From Bacillus sp. KH172YL63 (GTDB taxonomy: Bacteria; Bacillota; Bacilli; Bacillales; Bacillaceae_B), in assembly GCF_011398925.1 (NCBI RefSeq), contig NZ_AP022842.1, positions 2,840,001 through 2,904,000 on the forward strand: a stretch of 64,000 bases of DNA, given 5' to 3'. Positions 7,213 to 16,099 of the stretch are shown piece after piece (the first letter of the stretch is position 1; the number at the start of each line of letters is the position of its first letter). The notes under the pieces were generated by a model. The model was not told the origin of the DNA. It did no database searches and saw only the letters and a program-made list of their open reading frames with translations. Position numbers and translations under genes: made by a program.

Positions 7213-8205
7213 GTGAGTAGTATAGAAGTATTTGATGAGAAGAAGTTTGGAGAAAAGTTAAAAGAATTGAGACAGAACAAAGGATTGAAGATTAGAGAAC
7301 TGGAGGCTCTATCTAGTGTATCCAATGCATATTTATCTCAATTAGAAAACGGCAAACGAGGTAAACCATCTCCAGAAATTATTAAGAAGTTAGCTCCGCA
7401 TCTTGGTGTTACATATACAGAACTGATGAGAATGGCAGGTTATATTACAGAAGATATTAACGATGAAGCTTTAGAGTTATTAAAATTAGAGGATATAGAA
7501 GAAGTATTTAATTACACTTTTGAACAATTTTTTAATGGCATTTCAAATGATGGGGAAGTTTTAAAAGAATTTAGAGAATCTTTTATTAGTCAAGTTAATC
7601 AACTGGATACAAACATAAGTGAATTTTTTAGTGAAGAGAATATGAAAAAAAGAAGTTTTTGGGAAGAGTTATTTAATAACTTAACTTTTCAAGAAAAATT
7701 AGAGTTTCTTTTACTACTTAAGAAAGATGTAAATATCAATTCAATTTATCAAATTCAAAATGAGACTTTGTATAAAGCAGAATTCAAAGAAAATTACTAT
7801 ACAAAAAACGATATTGAGAAGACAGATAAAAGTGTTCGGGTGCCTATCTTAGGTTATATTGCAGCTGGTCAACCTATATTTGCAGATGAACATATTATAG
7901 ATTATGAAGAGGTACCAGGAGAATTTAATAAAGATCATTTTATGTTAATTGTCAAAGGTGACTCAATGAGAGGGAGCCGGATTTATCCTGGGGATAAGGT
8001 ATTAGTAAAGATGCAACCTGAAGTGGAAAACGGAGAAATAGCTGTAATTAATGTGAATGGCGAAGATGCCACACTCAAAAAAGTAAAGAAATATGAGGAT
8101 GGGTCAGTATGGCTTGTTTCTACAAACGAAAAATATGCACCTATCCCTTTCCAAAAAACATCAAGAATTATAGGTAAAGTGGTAAAAGTTATTTTTGAGC
8201 CTTAG
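7213..8205 (+). CDS. CI/LexA-like phage repressor, XRE HTH plus S24 peptidase
   Basis: A 330-residue repressor. An XRE helix-turn-helix covers about residues 11-70 (LKIRELEALSSVSNAYLSQLE). The C-terminal S24 self-cleavage domain has a cleavage-site-like YIAAGQP at 215-221 (Ala-Gly at 218-219), catalytic Ser251 in GDSMRGSRIYPGD, and the Lys of ATLKKV at 289. Such proteins keep a prophage silent and are inactivated by RecA-stimulated self-cleavage during DNA damage. The start is GTG after an AGTGAGGTGAG site. It is divergent from the Cro-like gene. All key residues are intact, so this prophage may still be inducible. Confidence 0.92.
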   Translation: MSSIEVFDEKKFGEKLKELRQNKGLKIRELEALSSVSNAYLSQLENGKRGKPSPEIIKKLAPHLGVTYTELMRMAGYITEDINDEALELLKLEDIEEVFNYTFEQFFNGISNDGEVLKEFRESFISQVNQLDTNISEFFSEENMKKRSFWEELFNNLTFQEKLEFLLLLKKDVNINSIYQIQNETLYKAEFKENYYTKNDIEKTDKSVRVPILGYIAAGQPIFADEHIIDYEEVPGEFNKDHFMLIVKGDSMRGSRIYPGDKVLVKMQPEVENGEIAVINVNGEDATLKKVKKYEDGSVWLVSTNEKYAPIPFQKTSRIIGKVVKVIFEP

Positions 8206-8332
8206 AGAGATTTTTTCTTTGTTTCATATTTTCACTTTTTACGATTAATTTAATCATTTTATGTATTGTCTCATTAGAAAGCTGTTTCATTTGTTTATCC
8301 CCCATTTTATGTTTTGTAAGGTGGTGATAAGG

Positions 8333-8545
8333 TTGTATACGGTCGGTCGGTGTAAAATCCGCGACTGGCGACTGCAGTTCGATATGACCCAAAGTGACTT
8401 AGCAAACAAATCAGGTGTAGATCGGTCCAATATTTCTAAATATGAGCAAGAAGTTAGTAGACCTGATTTAAAGAATCTTAAAAATATTGCTGCTGTTTTT
8501 GGGTGCTACATGGAAGATCTGTATGAGTGGAAAAAAGACCACTAA
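8333..8545 (+). CDS. Small XRE-family HTH regulator next to the integrase
   Basis: The TTG at 8333-8335 follows an AAGGTGG site, giving 70 residues; the ATG-initiated longer frame would have a hydrophobic N-terminus that does not fit. The protein is a single XRE HTH (RDWRLQFDMTQSDLANKSGVDRSNISKYE-type, residues 9-40) ending in a LYEWKKDH tail common in short phage regulators. It lies between the repressor and the integrase, on the same strand as both, so it may control integrase expression. That role is inference. Confidence 0.75.
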   Translation: MYTVGRCKIRDWRLQFDMTQSDLANKSGVDRSNISKYEQEVSRPDLKNLKNIAAVFGCYMEDLYEWKKDH

Positions 8546-8714
8546 TAAGTCTGCCAGAGGATAGGACGGGAAGATTTTATTGCACCGTCCCGACCGTTAA
8601 GTGCATGTTCGCAACAAATACGAACGTATTTTTTATTATAAACTTGCTCTCACCTTTTATCTACCGCTTTTTTACATAAAAGTAACGATTAACACAAACC
8701 AGGGAGGTTTTATC

Positions 8715-10124
8715 TTGACTGTAGGAATTTATATAAGAGTAAGCACACAAGAACAAGCTAAAGAAGGATATTCAATCGCTGCACAAAGAGAAAGACTGAC
8801 TGCATACTGTGCCGCCCAGGGGTGGACTGAATACAAATTTTATGTGGATGAAGGGGTATCCGCTAAGAATACCGACCGTCCACAATTAAAATTACTCTTG
8901 GAGCATGTGAAATCCGGAACGATTGCAACGATCTTGGTATATAGACTAGACCGGTTTACGCGATCAGTAATGGACCTCTATACCCTCCTCGACTTTTTAG
9001 ATAGTCATCAGTGTGCATTTAAATCTGCCACAGAGCTCTATGACACGTCAAACGCTATGGGGAGGATGTTTATAGGTCTGGTTGCTCTTTTGGCTCAGTG
9101 GGAACGTGAGAACCTTTCTGAGCGCGTCAAAATGGCACTTGAGGAAAAAGTATCTGATGGAGAACGTGTTGGTAATGTTCCATTTGGATTTGATTTATCC
9201 GAAGAAGAAAAACTGGTGAAGAACGAACAATCACCAATCGTATTGGAAATGATTGATTTATTAAAATCTGGCATGTCAGCAAAAAGGATTGCTGATCATT
9301 TAAACCTCCGTTACGACCACAGAAGATGGCATGCGCAGGGAGTCCTTCGTATTTTTCGGAATCCAGCTATTTATGGAGCAACTCGATGGAACGACAAAGT
9401 GTATGAAGATACTCATGAAGGATTGATATCTAAAAACGAGTTCAATAAAATCCAAGACATTCTTGCTGATCGTACAGTCCACCACCGTCGTGAGGTAAAA
9501 AACACTTATCTATTTCAAGGGATCTTGGCATGCCCACAATGTGACCGGCCACTTTCAGTCAATCGATATTTAAGAAAAAAGAAAGATGGTACTTCATATC
9601 AAAGTGCTCTCTATAAGTGTCAAGTATGTTGGAAAAAAGGATTTAAAATGGTCTCTATTGGAGAAAATCGAGTTTTAGATGCTCTTAATGAATACATGAA
9701 GGAAGTAATAATACAAGACATTGAAGTACCAAAAAATCAAAACACTGAACGAGACGAACTTCTTAAGCAGCAACAACAAATTGAAAGGAAAAGGGAAAAG
9801 TTTCAGAAAGCATGGGCCAATGATTTAATTACCGATAGTGAATTTGAGGAACGTATGAAGGAAACAATGGATTCCTATAACTTGGTTAAACAACAATTAG
9901 AAAAAATAAAAGCCCCTGTGCACTTAGACACAAAGGCAATACAAGACATTGTATTTACATTTAACCAGACCTTCTTTTTACTTACAAACGATGAAAAAAA
10001 GGAATTCATATCACGTTTCATAAAAAAGATTGAATTTGATTTAATACCACAGCCTCCTAAGAGACCAGATAAACACCTAAAGGGAAAGGATTTAATCGTT
10101 ATTTCGAATGTTTTGTTTTATTAG
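8715..10124 (+). CDS. int: Large serine recombinase, phage integrase
   Basis: A large serine integrase of 469 residues starting at TTG 8715-8717, eight bases after AGGGAGG; the upstream ATG at 8601 adds an implausible hydrophobic leader. The catalytic domain begins GIYIRVSTQEQ with Ser10 as nucleophile. A recombinase domain follows (about 170-270), then a zinc ribbon with CPQC and CQVC pairs, and a coiled-coil segment (about 365-410) near the C-terminus. The stop codon is only 16 bp from the point where comGA sequence begins at 10141, placing the attachment site immediately beside the gene as usual. All domains look intact. Confidence 0.94.
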   Translation: MTVGIYIRVSTQEQAKEGYSIAAQRERLTAYCAAQGWTEYKFYVDEGVSAKNTDRPQLKLLLEHVKSGTIATILVYRLDRFTRSVMDLYTLLDFLDSHQCAFKSATELYDTSNAMGRMFIGLVALLAQWERENLSERVKMALEEKVSDGERVGNVPFGFDLSEEEKLVKNEQSPIVLEMIDLLKSGMSAKRIADHLNLRYDHRRWHAQGVLRIFRNPAIYGATRWNDKVYEDTHEGLISKNEFNKIQDILADRTVHHRREVKNTYLFQGILACPQCDRPLSVNRYLRKKKDGTSYQSALYKCQVCWKKGFKMVSIGENRVLDALNEYMKEVIIQDIEVPKNQNTERDELLKQQQQIERKREKFQKAWANDLITDSEFEERMKETMDSYNLVKQQLEKIKAPVHLDTKAIQDIVFTFNQTFFLLTNDEKKEFISRFIKKIEFDLIPQPPKRPDKHLKGKDLIVISNVLFY

Positions 10125-10152
10125 TATTTACGACACGTTACCAGTCGGACCG
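10125..10152. other. Putative attachment-site junction (att) in comGA
   Basis: Phage sequence ends and comGA sequence begins at about 10141. From there CCAGTCGGACCGG is shared with the second comGA copy at 25892, whereas the bases to the left differ (cgacacgtta against the comGA codons for SGKTT). The crossover lies within the Walker A codons GPTGSGK. The other hybrid site and the true core are outside the window. Confidence 0.65.
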
Positions 10153-10586
10153 GTGAACAGAATGAGCCCATGGGAATACATCAACAATGCAAGCAGTTTT
10201 TTTGCAGAAGAAGGATAAAGGGACATTTTTTCAATAGGAATTTGGTATTTCTGCGGGAGAATGCGGATGACAAGACTTTCTTTTAAGTGGGTGGTCGGTA
10301 AGGTGGATATCCTGAGGGAAAGGGGTGTGTTGCGGACAGTAAGGCTGAAGGAGCCGCTTTGGGGCTTTCTTTTTTCCCCGATGTCCATCGAGGCCATGAA
10401 CTTCAAGTGGGCGATCAATCGTTCGGCCTGATCCTTGTCGATCGTCTGGAACGGAACCAGTACGCCGGTCTTCCTGAATTGTATCAGGTAATCATTTGTT
10501 CTTGGTATAACGTGAATGTCTGTTGCATCACTGCTGAAAGCATCACCAATCATCACTTCCGATAGGGATTCTACTGAGTGAAATAT
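10128..10586 (-). pseudogene. comGA: comGA 5' fragment, copy 1, cut at Walker A
   Basis: The N-terminal domain of the competence type IV pilus assembly ATPase. It contains SSDATDIHVIPRTNDYLIQFRK, GEKRKPQSGSFSL and ILFTGPTG, then leaves homology (NVS and stop) where prophage sequence begins. The ATPase core is lost unless prophage excision restores it. By alignment with B. subtilis ComGA the start falls at an ATA codon (10584-10586), nine bases after AAAGGTGG; no ATG, GTG or TTG is in the right place. An open frame continues upstream to 10703 but that part looks non-coding. The 570-bp segment is duplicated at 25892-26461. Confidence 0.85.
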
Positions 10587-10710
10587 GGATGTGCACCACC
10601 TTTCTGTTTTCTTAAGTATAGGTATACGACACTTTTTGGGAAAATCCTTCTTTTTGGATATATATTTTCTCTTTATTATTTTCCTTATCATATTACAAAA
10701 CACATAAAAA
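10141..10710 (-). repeat. 570-bp comGA promoter/5' repeat, copy 1
   Basis: A direct repeat of 25892-26461, same length with no indels. I count about 12 mismatches by eye, near 98% identity. It ends at CACATAAAAA, exactly where the IS1182 end starts. It includes the promoter region and an AAAA-N6-TTTT motif resembling a ComK box. Confidence 0.9.
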
Positions 10711-12240
10711 GAGGCTGGGACATAACTAGCTTCTAATTAAAAAAAGATGAAATTGAGCGAGCTCAAATTCACTGCCAATAATGCCATGCCCATTTCATTT
10801 TCGACCTTCGATTTTCCTCGTACAGAAAATCGAGTGACACTAAATTAGCTTTCAAAAATCCAAAAACTGGCTCGACATCGATTTTACGTTTTCGATAGAT
10901 GGCCCCAGTTTTTCTTCTGAAAGCTTAGATTTTACATATTCTTTTTGTTGTTCCCACAGTTCATTCACCATGAGTTTTCGATTATTTCCTTCTTTTGCTT
11001 TCGTACATGATGAACGAAATGGACACCCAAAACAGTCTTCGCACTCATAAATTTTGAACTTCCGTTCATAGCCACTGCGATCACTGCGGAGAGAATGATT
11101 TTTAAATTGAAGACGCTTATGATTTGGACATGTATATGTATCCGTCTCCTCATCATACTCCCAGTTCTCAGGATTAAGTATACTTTGTTTGTACTTTTTC
11201 TTTTGTTCCTTTTGATACATGTTATACGTAATAAGCGCTTCGCGTTTTCTGTTTAAAAGGATATCACTATAGTTTTGTTCGCTGCCATAACCCGCATCCG
11301 CGACGATGTGTTTTGGCAACTCGAAATAATCCTGCTCAATCTTATCAAGAAATGGAATTAATGTACGGGTATCTGTTGGATTTGAAAACAAACTATAGGC
11401 TAGCGTGTATTGACCTTCTGTGGCAATTTGTACATTATAACCAGCTTTCAATTGTCCGTTCTTCATATAATCATCTTTCATTCGCATGAATGTCGCATCG
11501 ATATCTGTTTTAGAATAGCTATTTCGTGTTCCGAAGGTCTTAAAATCTTGTTGGTATTTCTGTTTGCGTATGAGAAAATCTATCAGTTTTTCGGACTTGC
11601 TTTGGATATTTACGCTCACTTCTTAATGCTTTTCGTTCTGAAGTATCAGAGGTAGCTTCAATGTGTTGATCATATTCATTTACGACTTCGTCTACTTTTC
11701 GAACCAGTTGAGCGAGTTCTTCCACAGACAATTGTTCCAAGGTTTCACGTTAAATTTCGGGAATGATTTCACTTTTAAGCAGCTCAGTATATAACTCATT
11801 TGATTTTTCGATCAAGCTTGTATGATATTTCTCGATAAACTTTTTCCATACAAATGTGAATTTATTGGCGTTCGCTTCAATCTATCTACCATCAATAAAA
11901 ATCGGTTGATGGTGCGATAGCTTGGTTCATATCCTTGTGCTAGCAACTTCATACGTATACTGTCTTTTAGGGGTGCTTCAATTTTACGTCCTGAAAAGAC
12001 CGATTGTGTGTAGGCGCACAGAATAATCTTAAGCATCATTCGAGGATGGTAAGCAGGACACCCTTTATTTCGAAGAAATGGTTCAAACACTTCATGAGGC
12101 ATGCTGTCCACTAAATGATAAACAAGAAAGGCAATATCATTTTTTTTGCAAATTCACTTCTAAATCTAAGGGCAAAACAATTTGATTCATGTTATAATTT
12201 TCAAACAACATAAGGACCCTCTTTTCGGATGGCCGCCATA
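10711..12240 (-). mobile_element. Decayed IS1182-family insertion sequence
   Basis: The left end begins GAGGCTGGGACATAA, the usual IS1182-family terminal sequence, directly at the comGA repeat border. The transposase inside is broken several times. No matching inverted TTATGTCCCAGCCTC is present on the right, so the right end is diverged or deleted and the boundary near 12240 is approximate. The element separates the first comGA copy from the truncated portal gene. Confidence 0.8.
10737..12211 (-). pseudogene. IS1182-family transposase, multiple frameshifts
   Basis: Pieces of one DDE transposase can be joined across frames from an ATG at 12209-12211 (MLFENYNMNQIVLPLDLE) to a stop at 10737-10739 (NLSSLNFIFF). 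A poly-A frameshift follows LEVNLQK near 12150. A frameshift near 11880 follows the TINRFLLM segment. An in-frame TAA interrupts the LLKSEIIPEI segment near 11755. Further shifts occur near 11590 and near 10905. The zinc-ribbon-like CEDCFGCPFRSSC and the catalytic-region text DATFMRMKDDYMKNGQLKAGYNVQ are recognisable. The element is not mobile by itself. Confidence 0.88.
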
Positions 12241-12309
12241 ACCAACCGAGAAGTATCGGACCCCAGCAATTACGTTCATTTCAATCGTATTGTCATAGAT
12301 CAAAAAGTT

Positions 12310-12825
12310 TTATAATGGTGAGGACAAATATACTTTTATTTGATCCAAATGATTCCGATGTATTAGTTCATATGCCCGACCATAGATTGATAAATCCAGA
12401 ACAATATCTGCATTAAGAGCAGCATCTTCTATTGTTTCGTTGATTTCATTAATTTTTTCCTGAGTGGACTTATCCTTATGACGAACTGATACAGGAGCAC
12501 CTACAAAGAAGCCCTGCATGAAGTTAGAAACATACTTCGCATAATTGTGCTTGGCCCGGTGATCGGCCTTGTCATCTTCTTTCCGACGATTGGCTGCAGA
12601 GATCGTCGTGTTCTCCCCGAGATAATAATCGTCCAAGACAGTGAGCCTTGGACGTTGGTGTTCAATATGATGTTTTAATATTGCAGACAGTTCTTTTGTA
12701 TCTTGCACCAGCTCTTCTGCAGAATCAAACGTATACTGAATGTTTGATTCTATACTAAACCGCCTCTTCTTCCCGGCACTTCCACTCGTACCTACTTCAA
12801 GCTCAAAAGCATTAACGTGATTCAT
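12310..12825 (-). pseudogene. Phage portal protein, 3'-truncated (SPP1 Gp6-like)
   Basis: The first 170 residues of an SPP1-type portal. They include a DDYYLGENTTISAANRRKEDDKADHRAKHNY segment (split here only in description) and YVSNFMQGFFVGAPVSV, followed by a DLSIYGRAYELI strand. Full portals are about 450-500 residues; this one stops at KVYLSSPL close to the IS remnant, which probably removed the rest. It follows the terminase fragment in the usual TerS-TerL-portal order. Confidence 0.85.
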
Positions 12826-12835
12826 GTTCCACCTC

Positions 12836-13927
12836 CTATAAACCTAATCCTTTTAAAGCATTATAAGTATCATCTTTCTTGGCCACTCCCAAATGGTATT
12901 GTTCCAGGCTATATCTAAGAGCATCAATAATATGGTTATTTGCATCAACCGGAGTATTCAGCCACTTTCCTTCTTTATCCTGATCAAAAGTGTACGTATT
13001 AAATTCTTCAATGGTATGTTCACATGTGGGATGAATGTATACCTTGAATCCTTGAATGAACAGGATTCCTTGATTCACACTGCCTTTCCCTTTGACTGAA
13101 GCTCTCATTCTTCGAACACCTTTATTGATTAATTCCTGGATCAAACGACGTTCTGCAGAGTCAGCTGTGATGACTGATTTGAGAAGTCCTTTCCTTACGA
13201 TCATCTTGTATATTTCTTCGGTTAACATCGCTTTCTCATAATGTTCATCGTAAATCCAAAGCTCTTTCTTCTTAAGGTCTACCACAGAGCTGGGTAATGT
13301 TGTAGGATCATTGGTAAACCCAAAATCCATTCCATGAGCAGTTTCTTGAATCTCTTTAATCTTGTGTTGGATATCGAAATCAACCACATGGAAGTTTTCA
13401 AAGACGAGACCTTCTGCTACTCCCCAGTCTCCGTCACAAACAATCCTGGCACGTCTAGGGTTAGTTCTATATAAGTCCTCATATCTGGCTCGGTCTACTT
13501 CGTCTAGCCATTCATTAACCCGGAATGTCGTAGTAATGGCAAACGTATCCTTCTCCCGGGTCTCTTCATCAAAGAATACCTTCTTAAGCCAGTGTCGTTC
13601 AGACCAGGGATTAAAAGTAACTGTTATCTGTTTAAAGAAGTTCGGATCATCATATTTTCCTCGGATTGATTCAACCACAGTACGAAATTTAGCTTCAGTT
13701 TCAATTTGATAAGCTTCCTCAAACCATGCCCAGCTCAATATCCCAACATCAACGGTTATCGATGTAATCTTCAATTCATCATCAAGACCTCTGAACAAAA
13801 TCTTCTGGCCAGTGGGCATGTACGTTATCTCTGGCATTGATTCATTGAACTTAAATAAATGGGCAACCCCTAATTGCTTGGCTGCCCATTTTAAGAGATT
13901 GTTGTCAATATGAAATTTATTGTTCCT
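12836..13927 (-). pseudogene. Terminase large subunit, 5'-truncated
   Basis: The retained part covers the C-terminal two thirds of a PBSX XtmB/YqaT-type terminase: a Walker B-like ILSWAWFEEA segment, then the nuclease domain with AHGMDFGFTNDP, VITADSAERRLIQEL and a HIIDALRYSLEQY motif. Coding sequence continues in frame upstream of the first ATG (WAAKQLGVAHLFKF) to a stop at 13928-13930. The N-terminal Walker A region is missing, so the packaging motor is dead. The annotated-looking ATG at 13835-13837 is internal. Confidence 0.88.
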
Positions 13928-14035
13928 TTAACTGATTCTTATTGTTAGTACCCTCTATCTTCTTTTATCGACCTGCTGCTTAGATCAGTATGCTGCTTTT
14001 ACTCGATCTTTAAGGTAGGTGTCCTTGTGTACCTT

Positions 14036-14308
14036 TCATACTGGTATCTGTTCGGTGTATTCTCCTCGCATCACTGAAGTGAGGAACTGAAGGATCTCGT
14101 CCTGTTCAGCGATTGATTCTTTTGTCAATTCCTCTAAACGCTCCTCGATATATTGTCTCACGTTAGCTTTTGTTAGCAGCCTGCTTCCAGATGACCTTGC
14201 AGCTGAATCCTTTTTTACATTAGGGTAGGAGATTTTATAGGCAGCTGAAATATTGCCTGATTTAACATATTCATCAGCAAATCTCATTTGTTTTTCGGTT
14301 AGTTTCAT
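14036..14308 (-). pseudogene. Terminase small subunit, 3'-truncated
   Basis: The N-terminal 90 residues of a TerS/XtmA-type protein: KLTEKQMRFADEYVKSGN, then AAYKISYPNVKK and ANVRQYIEERLEEL form the DNA-binding HTH region. Complete homologues run to about 140-260 residues. The frame ends after EYTEQIPV at the same deletion that removed the 5' end of the large subunit, so one deletion of the TerS 3' part and TerL 5' part explains both. Confidence 0.82.
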
Positions 14309-14354
14309 TCCCTCACACCTCTCACCTCCTATTTTTTGATTTGTTTTGTAACAA

Positions 14355-14382
14355 AAGAAAAAGCATTCCTAAGAATGCTTAA
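14355..14382 (-). terminator. Intrinsic terminator
   Basis: AAGCATTC / GAATGCTT stem with a TTTTTCTTTT tail on the minus strand, 24 bp downstream of the DUF3942-like gene. Confidence 0.75.
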
Positions 14383-14406
14383 GTAATAAAAAAATATAAA
14401 TAGTTA

Positions 14407-14799
14407 TTATTTATTAGAAAAACTTCCACTATATAATACTCTTAAGTATTCTCTAAAACGTAAATCATTAAATTCATCTTTGTTTTTATCTTGAACAAAT
14501 ATACCGTTATATGTAATTCGATCAAGTTCAGAATCATTAAGTTTTACCGTAATTTCGTTTCCTAAACGAGTTATATCCAAAACCTGGTCTTCTATTTTCA
14601 CTTCTCCAATATACTGAGAATCATCAACAAAAGTAGAGATTTCGAAATCACTAGAATATTTTATTTCTTGACTAAGATCTCTTGCTAATTTTTCTAGAAG
14701 CTTTTTAATTTCCTTACTCACCTTGTCAATTGCGACTCCAGCTTCCACTTCCCCTTCATATCTTTCTTTCATTTCTCTTATAAATTTCTCAAATGGCAT
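14407..14799 (-). CDS. Hypothetical protein, possibly DUF3942-like
   Basis: A 130-residue soluble protein with an N-terminal MPFEKFIREMKERYEGE helix, an amphipathic helix (KEIKKLLEKLARDLSQEI) and a beta-rich C-terminal half. It resembles in build the DUF3942-type proteins found in Bacillus phages and islands, but I am not certain of the family. It sits between the Xpf-like regulator and the terminase genes, where PBSX-type phages have no fixed gene, and has its own terminator, so it may be an insertion. Confidence 0.65.
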   Translation of the reverse strand: MPFEKFIREMKERYEGEVEAGVAIDKVSKEIKKLLEKLARDLSQEIKYSSDFEISTFVDDSQYIGEVKIEDQVLDITRLGNEITVKLNDSELDRITYNGIFVQDKNKDEFNDLRFREYLRVLYSGSFSNK

Positions 14800-14916
14800 A
14801 GATATTCACTCCTTATATTAGTATTGATTCGACAAAAGGAGATATTTTCCTGCAAATAAATTAAGGTTATATTATAAAGTGGCTTTTCTACGACAAATAC
14901 TTCATAAAATTAAAGG

Positions 14917-15417
14917 TCAACTAAGACAAAATAGACTATCATTTTTTCTTTTAATAATTTTCTTTTCTGCTCGTTCAATCATTGTTTGTACACTACTAGA
15001 ACTAATGCATAAATAGTTTGCAATCTGACTATATGACAAGCAGTGGCCACGTGACATTAAATATACCTCTTTTTCTTTACCAGTAAGGACAGATAAGGCA
15101 TCTTCAATCACTTCTTTTTCAGCAGATGAAATTACACTTTCATTTTCTGCTTTATCCCAGACATATGTCTCACCTTGGCTCCTAAAAAACCTTTGCATTA
15201 ATAACGGATCAAGTGGTCTTTCCCTTTGATATGCAGCTAGCCTCTCCACTCCTCGCTTACTTCCAGGCTCTCTTCCGGTTTCCATCCATTCAATAGAGTA
15301 CTTAAGGTCCCTTATCATTCCATTAAGAAGTGATTGATCCCTTTCAGAAGCCCCATCAAGCATTAATTTTGCCCTATTTAAATTTTCTTTGTAGCTTAAT
15401 AATAATTTTTCCATCAA
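14917..15417 (-). CDS. Phage late-operon sigma-like activator, Xpf type
   Basis: A 166-residue sigma-70-region-4-like protein. The N-terminal part has GMIRDLKYSIEWMETGREPGSK, the hallmark of PBSX Xpf and similar positive control factors. The C-terminal HTH reads YSQIANYLCISSSSVQTMIERAEKK. In PBSX, Xpf switches on the late operon that begins with the terminase genes, and here too the gene precedes TerS. It is apparently intact, although the late genes it should control are broken. Confidence 0.85.
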   Translation of the reverse strand: MMEKLLLSYKENLNRAKLMLDGASERDQSLLNGMIRDLKYSIEWMETGREPGSKRGVERLAAYQRERPLDPLLMQRFFRSQGETYVWDKAENESVISSAEKEVIEDALSVLTGKEKEVYLMSRGHCLSYSQIANYLCISSSSVQTMIERAEKKIIKRKNDSLFCLS

Positions 15418-15436
15418 ATCACTCCTTAAGCAAAAT

Positions 15437-15484
15437 AAAAAAGGACACCAATCAACACCATTACAAGTGTTAGATCAGCGTCCT
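15437..15484 (-). terminator. Terminator between the membrane-protein genes and the Xpf-like gene
   Basis: A long imperfect stem (GGACGCTGATCTAACAC / GTGTTGATTGGTGTCC) followed by TTTTTTATTTT on the minus strand. Confidence 0.7.
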
Positions 15485-15503
15485 CCAGAAGACTGGTAGA
15501 AAC

Positions 15504-16091
15504 TTAATAATTCCTGATTGACTTTTGTATATCATTAAACAAATTAGTTAATTTCTCAATTTTTATTAATATGGTGTTAATCCTATTAGCTTCATTTTCA
15601 ATATCAATTTTTTTTAAGTAAGTATCTAAATAAGTATCTACCTCAGTAATTATGAACAGAGTTTCCTGAATTAACTTATTTGAGTCTACTGTCAAAAGTT
15701 CAATATCAATGGTCTCTAAAGACTCCTTTAATTTTAATACTTCCTCAAACTCGTCTTTTATTTCTTTATCAAAATCAATATTATATACATCTAGTCCCGT
15801 TTGGCTTTCTTTAATTAAAAATTCAAGTTGTCTAAAATAGTTAAAAAGGCAATCTATATATCTACTAATAATGGGCATTGATTTTGCAGATTTATCTTTT
15901 CTTATTTCTTCACTTTTATTTCTATCATATTGGATTTGCTGTTTAACAGCTTGAACAGATTTTTCACCTGCCACTTTTGCTCCCCAATATGCTCCCAGTA
16001 TTGTAAACACCCCCGGAATGAATAAGCCGATTAACCATTGATAATTAATTAATTGAAAGTAATCCTTTATCAAAAATGTGACTCCTTTCAT
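15504..16091 (-). CDS. One-pass membrane protein with helical cytoplasmic domain
   Basis: A 195-residue protein with one transmembrane segment at about residues 18-40 (WLIGLFIPGVFTILGAYWGA) and then a long, charged, helical C-terminal region rich in K/E/I. I do not recognise a family. Together with the next gene it forms an AT-rich pair of membrane-anchored helical proteins between XtrA and the Xpf-like gene, where PBSX-like phages often carry accessory genes. A cargo role, such as exclusion or defence, is a guess from position and architecture. Confidence 0.7.
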   Translation of the reverse strand: MKGVTFLIKDYFQLINYQWLIGLFIPGVFTILGAYWGAKVAGEKSVQAVKQQIQYDRNKSEEIRKDKSAKSMPIISRYIDCLFNYFRQLEFLIKESQTGLDVYNIDFDKEIKDEFEEVLKLKESLETIDIELLTVDSNKLIQETLFIITEVDTYLDTYLKKIDIENEANRINTILIKIEKLTNLFNDIQKSIRNY

Positions 16092-16099
16092 AGTCTTTC

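Noticed and set aside
8189..8302. Short leftward ORF (MKQLSNETIHKMIKLIV...) overlapping the repressor 3' end
   Set aside because: It overlaps the repressor coding sequence, has no neighbour on its strand and no recognisable motif; a GGGGG site is present but insufficient.
10587..10703. Upstream extension of the comGA frame (IRKIIKRKYISKKKD...)
   Set aside because: It lies over the promoter and ribosome binding site region, is Lys/Arg-rich and has no counterpart in ComGA proteins.
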